This document shows, piece after piece, positions 14,917 through 19,371 of a stretch of DNA of 19,371 bases; position 1 is the stretch's first letter; each line of letters starts with the position of its first letter. Under the pieces are notes generated by a model, which saw nothing but the letters and a program-made list of their open reading frames with translations, was not told where the DNA came from and searched no databases. Position numbers and translations under genes: made by a program. Source of the DNA: Clostridium sp. (GTDB taxonomy: Bacteria > Bacillota > Clostridia > Lachnospirales > Lachnospiraceae); assembly GCA_023664325.1 (NCBI GenBank), contig JAMPFS010000050.1, forward strand, positions 1-19,371, given 5' to 3'.

Positions 14917-15591
14917 TCAGATATCTTCAATCTGCCAGTCAATCGGCTCTACACCATGCTCTTTCAAAAATGCATTCGCCTGGCTGAAATGTTTACAGCC
15001 AAAAAAACCCCGATATGCCGATAAAGGGCTTGGATGGGGCGCCTTTAAAATTAGATGATGAGGGTTGTTCAGTTTTGCCGCTTTCATCTGTGCCGGTTTT
15101 CCCCACAGCAAAAATACAATGGGTCTGTCCTGCTTATTTAAAATATCCATCGCAGCATCCGTAAACTGTTCCCATCCGATTCCCTGATGGGATACCGGCT
15201 GATGCGCCCTTACCGTCAGCACATTATTGAGCATCAGCACTCCCTGATCTGCCCATTTTACAAGATAGCCATTATTCGGAATCCTGCATCCCAAATCCTC
15301 CTCTAATTCTTTATAAATATTCACAAGCGACGGTGGAATCTCCACGCTCGGTTTTACACTGAAACACAAGCCATGCGCCTGGTTCTCACCGTGATATGGA
15401 TCCTGTCCGATAATCACACATTTTACATTTGCAAGCGGTGTCAAATGAAATGCGTTAAAAATATCATCTGCCGGAGGAAACACCCTCGTCCTCGCATATT
15501 CCTCATTCACCTTCTGATACAATTCCCTGTAGTAAGGTTTCTTATATTCTGCCTTTAACTCATCTGCCCAGTCATTCGTAATTGGTGGCAT
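14917..15591 (-). CDS. ung: Uracil-DNA glycosylase (family 1)
   Basis: 224 residues, standard length. It excises uracil from DNA as the first step of base-excision repair. Diagnostic motifs: the water-activating loop IIGQDPYHG (D64) with HGLCFSV, the LLMLNNVLTV-like segment MLNNVLTVRAH, LLWGKPAQ, and the minor-groove loop HPSPLSAYRGFFGCKHF with catalytic H186. An SD AAGGAGG 6 nt before the ATG lies inside the preceding gene, which overlaps ung by 20 nt, so the two are translationally linked. Confidence 0.96.
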   Translation of the reverse strand: MPPITNDWADELKAEYKKPYYRELYQKVNEEYARTRVFPPADDIFNAFHLTPLANVKCVIIGQDPYHGENQAHGLCFSVKPSVEIPPSLVNIYKELEEDLGCRIPNNGYLVKWADQGVLMLNNVLTVRAHQPVSHQGIGWEQFTDAAMDILNKQDRPIVFLLWGKPAQMKAAKLNNPHHLILKAPHPSPLSAYRGFFGCKHFSQANAFLKEHGVEPIDWQIEDI

Positions 15592-16039
15592 TTTCTTCCT
15601 CCTTATGATCTGTCTGATTTTCTTCCTTTAATATACATACAATATCCCCGGCTTTATATGACACTTCCTGCTCCCTGGGATAGAGGGCTGCCCGCTTGTC
15701 GCCTCCCTCTAAACATTCCACCTGATTGCCGCCTAAATATAACTCCTCCATTGTAATCTCTGCCTTTTTCTGACCATTACAGCTATACAAAAAATAGGTG
15801 TCTTCCACACAGCCCTTTCCCTTCGCCACAAGACCTTCCAATTTTACAGCCTCCGTCCCCTGATAGCTTTCCACATAGGCATCATTGATATAACAGAGAA
15901 ATTCTGCCTGTTCATGCAGCGCATATACCCTGTCGTACTGTTGCTGCCGCTTATGCCGTTTGGCTGCTCTCTTATCTTTTTTTCTGTTTCTTTCCCCAAA
16001 TAGCATATCCATCACCAAACCCGTTATCTCTTTCGCCAA
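15572..16039 (-). CDS. Conserved-looking small protein, basic N-terminus and possible translation-factor-like beta-barrel
   Basis: 155 residues starting with TTG at 16039; AGGAGG is 11 nt upstream, a TGA lies in frame before it, and no ATG has a better SD. Residues 18-36 are strongly basic (RNRKKDKRAAKRHKRQQQ). The middle, about residues 65-137, reads as a beta-rich segment: EGLVAKGKGCVEDTYFLYS, MEELYLGGNQVECLEGGD, KAGDIVCIL. Its layout vaguely recalls domain II of EF-Tu-type GTPases (a V.G.V...G.V..G pattern and a closing G-D-x-V strand). There is no GTPase domain, so this is only a structural guess. The acidic tail overlaps the ung start by 20 nt. Function unknown. Confidence 0.65.
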   Translation of the reverse strand: MAKEITGLVMDMLFGERNRKKDKRAAKRHKRQQQYDRVYALHEQAEFLCYINDAYVESYQGTEAVKLEGLVAKGKGCVEDTYFLYSCNGQKKAEITMEELYLGGNQVECLEGGDKRAALYPREQEVSYKAGDIVCILKEENQTDHKEEENATNYE

Positions 16040-16059
16040 AGTATGTCTGTCCTCCTGCC

Positions 16060-16659
16060 TCAGTCAAACAAGATTTCCCTCAATTTTCCATAACCGGTAA
16101 ACACAGCTGCCTCCATGCCGACTTTCACCGCCGTATCCACATTTTCCTGTCTGTCATCTATAAACATACACTCCTCTGCCTTGAGTCCAAAACGTTCGCA
16201 TAGGAGATGATATATAGCCGGATCCGGTTTTTTGATTTTCTCCGGTGCGGATACCACATAGCCATCAACAAGCTTATAAAATTCAAATGACGGCCAGTGA
16301 AGCCTGTACATGTCCAACGGGTAATTGGAAAGTAAATATACTTTATACCCTTTTGCCTTCAATTCCCTGACTAACGGCGCAGAATATGCGTACTCCTCCA
16401 CAAAACCCTCCTGTGATGCCCAAAACAGCTCCAATTCCCGCTTATACTCCGGCATTGCCTCCATAAATTTATCAATGGCATCCTGTGTGGTAATGCTTCC
16501 TTCATCCAGCATATCCCAGTAACCGGAACGAATCATATTGACATCAAATGCGGCAATCACCCCATCATCAAAACCCAAATTCCTGCAATGTTTTTCCCAG
16601 CAAAAATCAATCAACACCATTCCTACATCAAATACAACATTTTTTATGCCTTCTTTCAT
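16060..16659 (-). CDS. HAD-superfamily phosphatase, YihX-like (subfamily IA)
   Basis: 199 residues. Motif I is VFDVGMVLIDF with nucleophile D11 and Gly where many HADs have the second Asp, as in the YihX group (alpha-D-glucose-1-phosphate phosphatase). A helical cap follows. Motif II is LLSNYP (S111), motif III KKPDPAIY (K144) and motif IV MFIDDRQENV (D168/D169). SD GAGGAAG precedes the ATG. It is 20 nt upstream of the TTG-start gene and 12 nt downstream of the MecA-like gene, so it belongs to a tight leftward operon. Its substrate is probably a sugar or other small phosphate; the YihX assignment is by resemblance only. Confidence 0.9.
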   Translation of the reverse strand: MKEGIKNVVFDVGMVLIDFCWEKHCRNLGFDDGVIAAFDVNMIRSGYWDMLDEGSITTQDAIDKFMEAMPEYKRELELFWASQEGFVEEYAYSAPLVRELKAKGYKVYLLSNYPLDMYRLHWPSFEFYKLVDGYVVSAPEKIKKPDPAIYHLLCERFGLKAEECMFIDDRQENVDTAVKVGMEAAVFTGYGKLREILFD

Positions 16660-16671
16660 GTCTGTTCTTCC

Positions 16672-17067
16672 TCAGCTTTCCCGTACATTCGTCTCAAAAT
16701 TGCGTATGATTCTTCTCGCTTCCTCTTCCTCTGCCATAGAAACCATCACAATCATTTTGTCAAGCAATCCGGCCTGCTCTTTGGGCAGCGCAAGCATAGA
16801 CTGGCGTAAATTATATAGATAATCATCAATCCGCTCCGAAAATACCAGCACAAAATCATCGGCATACATATCAATCTGCATGGAAAACGCACATCCCGGC
16901 CACTCGTAATCCGTACTTTCTTTTGCAAGCTCCGCTGCCTTCTTGATAAATAATCCCCCAAGAGGAGTCCTGTTGATGATATCGTCTGCTGTGATGCCAT
17001 ATGCTCTCAAATCCCTGCGGTCTATATGGCAGGAGACTTTATATGTATCTTCCTCCACAATATGCAT
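16672..17067 (-). CDS. Short MecA-like protein (N-terminal adaptor domain only)
   Basis: 131 residues. The first 80 or so resemble the substrate-binding N-domain of the MecA/YpbH adaptor of ClpCP: a starting strand YKVSCHIDRRDLRAYGI, a helix around KKAAELAKESTDYEW, and the closing strand SMQIDMYADDFVLVFSE. The C-terminal ClpC-binding domain, which normally brings MecA to about 220-250 residues, is absent; instead there is a roughly 45-residue helical tail (MIVMVSMAEEEEARRIIRNF). So it either has another job or is a shortened adaptor. An SD-like AAAGGGG is 8 nt before the ATG, and a promoter is at 17116-17144. First gene of a possible operon with the HAD phosphatase and ung. Confidence 0.55.
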   Translation of the reverse strand: MHIVEEDTYKVSCHIDRRDLRAYGITADDIINRTPLGGLFIKKAAELAKESTDYEWPGCAFSMQIDMYADDFVLVFSERIDDYLYNLRQSMLALPKEQAGLLDKMIVMVSMAEEEEARRIIRNFETNVRES

Positions 17068-17115
17068 GGGTGCATCCCCTTTCCATGTTCCATAAATTAC
17101 AAAAACCTATTTCCT

Positions 17116-17144
17116 ATTTTAAGCATTTTTATACGGATTTGCAA
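17116..17144 (-). promoter_or_regulatory. Promoter of the MecA-like/HAD/ung operon
   Basis: Leftward -35 TTGCAA (17139-17144), 17-nt spacer, -10 TAAAAT (17116-17121), about 50 nt before the ATG. A perfect TTGACA further upstream (17167-17172) has no fitting -10. Confidence 0.6.
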
Positions 17145-17255
17145 GCATTTTAACTTTCGCCTGGCATGTCAATAAAATCATCATATTTTTAATTTTTGTT
17201 ACCGTTTGAAGAAACTATGCATATTCTAATCATATTCCTACAATAGTTAATACAA

Positions 17256-17888
17256 CTACTTAATATATTTCCATTTAATAGATGTATTATAATATTCATC
17301 TAATTCCTCGCATACGAGTTCCGGATTCTGTTTCAAAATTTCTTCCATAAATTTATATCCCAATACTTTATATTTTTGGGGATTATGCGGATTTACTAAA
17401 ACATCAATAAACGGAATGATGCCATCTTCTAATATTCTCCGCATAACATGGTATAAATCTAACTGTTCATCACGTATTGTACACTTATATCTATAAGTTC
17501 TTCCATCCTCCACATAGTATGAAACAAAGTAATATTTTGCCATCGTGCGATATCTCCTGGTCGGAGGGCTTATATATGACTCTTCATTGCTTATCCTTGC
17601 TTGTATACGATCGTACTGATCCAGTGTTCTCTTATTTTTCCTTTTTATGAATACACACAGTCCAACCGCTAAAAAACAAATTACTATACTCAAAATCCCT
17701 ACACTGGTATTCCAATCAAACAAAGCCTGTTCAAAGGTAAAATAACAAATCCCCAGCAAAAAATATATGAAATACATAAAGTCCGAGCGAAACCAAAATG
17801 CTCTATATCTTTCATTATCCGCTAATCGCTTGACAATCCGAGAAATTCTTTCCTCATTATTCATGTCCTTTCTTCGTTTCAAAGCCAC
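17256..17888 (-). CDS. Two-TM membrane protein with DUF3592-like soluble domain
   Basis: About 210 residues, not a named family. A basic N-terminal part (NNEERISRIVKRLADNERYR) precedes two hydrophobic spans (about FMYFIYFLLGICYFTFEQAL and VGILSIVICFLAVGLCVFI) and a positive KRKNKR stop. The cytosolic C-terminal half has the beta pattern YYFVSYYVEDGRTYRYKC and IDVLVNPHNPQKYKVLG, which resembles DUF3592 proteins. I chose GTG 17888 because AGGGAG is 8 nt upstream; ATG 17864 has AAAGG placed too close, and GTG 17897 abuts the SD. A TATAAT is at 17922-17927. It is more AT-rich than the genes to its left. An immunity or accessory role is possible but speculative. Confidence 0.65.
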   Translation of the reverse strand: MALKRRKDMNNEERISRIVKRLADNERYRAFWFRSDFMYFIYFLLGICYFTFEQALFDWNTSVGILSIVICFLAVGLCVFIKRKNKRTLDQYDRIQARISNEESYISPPTRRYRTMAKYYFVSYYVEDGRTYRYKCTIRDEQLDLYHVMRRILEDGIIPFIDVLVNPHNPQKYKVLGYKFMEEILKQNPELVCEELDEYYNTSIKWKYIK

Positions 17889-17931
17889 TTCTATCACTCC
17901 CTATGTACGACTTATCAATTAATTATACATT

Positions 17932-18027
17932 ATGGAAAATACAACACACGAGCTTTTGGAATCGAAGTCTACTGAGTTTTCAGAGATTTTGCATAGAATT
18001 TCCGAAGAACAGAAAAAAATAACTTGA
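17932..18027 (+). CDS. Candidate 31-codon ORF between the DUF3592-like gene and the toxin gene
   Basis: On the + strand an ATG opens a frame MENTTHELLESKSTEFSEI and on to ISEEQKKIT, ending in TGA. The composition is protein-like: hydrophilic, helical, rich in Glu/Ser/Lys. There is no SD, and the only promoter-like signal nearby (TATACAT) is almost at the ATG. It may be a fragment of a decayed gene, or a chance ORF. Confidence 0.2.
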   Translation: MENTTHELLESKSTEFSEILHRISEEQKKIT

Positions 18028-18047
18028 CTGCAAACCTTATTGACACT

Positions 18048-18365
18048 TTATTCTTCCAACAGCCTATTACTTATATCCATCGCACTATAAAGCACTCTGG
18101 TAACTATAACTCGCATATCTTCAATTATATAAAAAATTGAATAATTATCTACCGATAATTGTCTCAGCCCCATCTTTCGCTCCAGCTCAGACTCCATAAG
18201 TTTTACCCTTTTAGGAAAAATATGCAAACTCTCAACTGCTTCTGAAATCCGATTATATTGTCTCATTGCATTTTCTGGGGCTTGGAGCTGCATCGCAATG
18301 TAATTATAGATTTCTTCCATATCTGCCAATGCCCTATCCGTGATTTGTACTATATATAGTTCCAT
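18048..18365 (-). CDS. RelE/ParE-family toxin of a type II toxin-antitoxin module
   Basis: 105 residues, typical for the family. Landmarks: VQITDRALADMEEIYNYIA (first helix pair), the middle part FPKRVKLMESELERKMGLRQL, and the C-terminal strand-turn YSIFYIIEDMRVIVTRVLYSAMDI, matching the ParE/RelE beta-sheet with a conserved Arg in VTRVLY. ParE toxins poison gyrase and RelE toxins cleave mRNA; which applies here cannot be told. The ATG follows the antitoxin stop after 2 nt, so the genes are coupled. The normal antitoxin-first order is kept. Confidence 0.92.
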   Translation of the reverse strand: MELYIVQITDRALADMEEIYNYIAMQLQAPENAMRQYNRISEAVESLHIFPKRVKLMESELERKMGLRQLSVDNYSIFYIIEDMRVIVTRVLYSAMDISNRLLEE

Positions 18366-18367
18366 GC

Positions 18368-18670
18368 TTAATGTTTCTCCCTAAACGTCTCAAATGCCGA
18401 AGATGCGTTCTGCACTTTTCCGCTTCGCAAGTCATCATATCCTTCTTGTAGCTTTGCATGAATTTCTTCCACTGTCATCAAATCCGCATTGAGAACGGAA
18501 GGAGCATTAGGCAAAGTCACAGCAAATGGTATTCCACCCGTGAGAGATATCTGATTAAGATATATATCTATTGCTGTTGACATTGGAATGCCCAATCTTG
18601 CCAGTACATCTTCTGCCCGCTGTTTTACCACAGGATTTACCCTTAAATTTAATGTTGCTGTCTTTTCCAT
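18368..18670 (-). CDS. RelB/DinJ-family antitoxin
   Basis: 100 residues. The N-terminal ribbon-helix-helix DNA-binding part is clear: TATLNLRVNPVVKQRAEDVLARLGIPMSTAIDIYLNQIS, split into a beta strand and two helices, as in RelB/DinJ. The C-terminal half (GIPFAVTLPNAPSVLNAD onwards) is the flexible toxin-wrapping part. SD AAGGAG lies before the ATG. The promoter and a 19-bp operator are directly upstream, as expected for conditional co-operative autorepression by the antitoxin-toxin complex. Confidence 0.94.
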   Translation of the reverse strand: MEKTATLNLRVNPVVKQRAEDVLARLGIPMSTAIDIYLNQISLTGGIPFAVTLPNAPSVLNADLMTVEEIHAKLQEGYDDLRSGKVQNASSAFETFREKH

Positions 18671-18693
18671 AACAATTCATCTCCTTTTCATTC

Positions 18694-18722
18694 ATTGTAA
18701 CGCATTTGTCGTTACTTATCAA
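18694..18722 (-). promoter_or_regulatory. Promoter of the toxin-antitoxin operon
   Basis: Leftward -35 TTGATA (18717-18722), 17-nt spacer, -10 TACAAT (18694-18699). The -35 overlaps the stop codon of the upstream SUKH-like gene at 18719-18721. Confidence 0.8.
18697..18715. promoter_or_regulatory. Inverted-repeat operator within the TA promoter
   Basis: GTAACG-CATTTGT-CGTTAC is a perfect inverted repeat with 6-bp arms lying in the spacer and overlapping the -10. Its position fits repression by the RHH antitoxin, which would block RNA polymerase. Confidence 0.7.
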
Positions 18723-19306
18723 GTATCACTTTGCTCAATGATGTAATCATAAATGGTTGCATAAGGGGTATTGGTAATGCCTAACGCATGCGAAAAGCAA
18801 TAAACCCTGCCCACATCTGCCCTTCCACACAAATAGTTGTTGTCTGTTTTCGCAATAATATAATACGGTTTCGGTAACCCCAGTTGTCTTTGCCTCATGG
18901 TTTCAGCAACAAATTCATATTCTTGGTTTTCATTGATATGCAGCAATAATATATGATTGGCTATGCAAGTTCCCGATAAATTCTCCAAGCACCAAATAAA
19001 GTCCTCATGGAAATCAATATCATATTTCATGACTGTTTGCGCAACATCATCCACTGGCAAATTAGAGTCTTGCATATTTTTGTGGGATTTTAGAATTATT
19101 TCCTGCTTTTTTTCTGTTTCCTGCCCTGCAAAACGGATGCTGATTTCTTTTTCCTCGTTCATTCTTTGCATGGAGGAATTATCATTTCTTTTAATCCTCT
19201 TTTTTAATATGAATTTAAGTATTAGAAATATGCACTCATTTCCGATAAAAAATATTAGCAGCCAGATAAAATTTTTATAAATTTTATCATATGTGTCATC
19301 ATTCAA
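18719..19306 (-). CDS. Membrane-anchored protein with SUKH/SMI1-like C-terminal domain (possible immunity protein)
   Basis: About 195 residues if it starts at TTG 19306, which has AAGGGTG 7 nt upstream; the frame stays open to the right edge without an ATG, so it could be longer. A single hydrophobic span (FIWLLIFFIGNECIFLILKF) near the N-terminus is followed by KKRIKR, then a charged linker. The last 100 or so residues resemble the SUKH (SMI1/KNR4) fold: ANHILLLHINENQEYEFVAE, LPKPYYIIAKTDNNYLCGRA, VGRVYCFSHALGITNTPYATIYDYI. SUKH domains are common immunity proteins of polymorphic toxins. Context: it lies upstream of a TA pair in an AT-rich stretch; a cognate toxin would have to be beyond the right edge. 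Confidence 0.6.
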   Translation of the reverse strand: MNDDTYDKIYKNFIWLLIFFIGNECIFLILKFILKKRIKRNDNSSMQRMNEEKEISIRFAGQETEKKQEIILKSHKNMQDSNLPVDDVAQTVMKYDIDFHEDFIWCLENLSGTCIANHILLLHINENQEYEFVAETMRQRQLGLPKPYYIIAKTDNNYLCGRADVGRVYCFSHALGITNTPYATIYDYIIEQSDT

Positions 19307-19371
19307 GATACAACACCCTTGAGTTTCCGCAAATTGCAATGTAAAAGTGAGTAAACCTTCCCGCAGTGCTA

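Noticed and set aside
17167..17172. Perfect TTGACA upstream of the MecA-like gene
   Set aside because: At 17 nt the -10 position reads AATGCT, and TAAAAT is only 14 nt away; the TTGCAA-17-TAAAAT pair is better.
17909..17917. ACTTATCAA also found at 18715-18723, upstream of both the DUF3592-like and antitoxin genes
   Set aside because: A 9-mer without the flanking operator arms; only the copy at the TA promoter has an inverted repeat.

Overview
The window looks like chromosomal DNA of a spore-forming low-to-moderate-GC Firmicute, most likely a gut Clostridia of the Lachnospiraceae type. This rests on strong Shine-Dalgarno (SD) sequences, a PcrA-type helicase, YerC, DUF1836 and DegV proteins, a cotJABC spore-coat cluster and tRNA genes without encoded CCA. 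The genus is inference; no 16S or other marker is present.

Left part (1-1909): three tRNA genes (Pro, Gly, Arg) are read leftward from one strong promoter. They are followed by a GtrB-like polyprenyl-phosphate glycosyltransferase and a small membrane protein with an acidic repeat tail. Between the last two genes lies a terminator that competes with an alternative long hairpin.

Helicase and folate part (2007-6389): pcrA (leftward) and metF (rightward) diverge from back-to-back promoters that share an inverted repeat. A 31-codon leader ORF ends on the pcrA start in an ATGA overlap. metF is followed by a DUF1836 regulator-like gene, which converges on a yerC-type TrpR-related regulator with overlapping stop codons.

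Middle part (6463-14089): a cytoplasmic GH13 alpha-amylase, an orphan NMT1/SsuA-like lipoprotein, the spore-coat operon cotJA-cotJB-cotJC (CotJA carries a long Asn/Gly/Cys-rich extension), a DegV lipid-binding protein and a large hybrid histidine kinase with degenerate ATP-lid and receiver-switch residues.

Housekeeping cluster (14244-17067): a histidine phosphatase, uracil-DNA glycosylase, a basic protein overlapping ung, a YihX-like HAD phosphatase and a short protein resembling only the N-terminal half of the MecA adaptor. All are read leftward and closely packed.

Right part (17068-19371): visibly more AT-rich and accessory in character. It holds a two-TM protein with a DUF3592-like domain, a complete RelB/DinJ-ParE/RelE toxin-antitoxin pair with an operator embedded in its promoter, and, at the edge, a membrane-anchored protein with a SUKH/SMI1-like C-terminus that may be an immunity protein. 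This is the best place to look for a defence or competition system continuing beyond the window.
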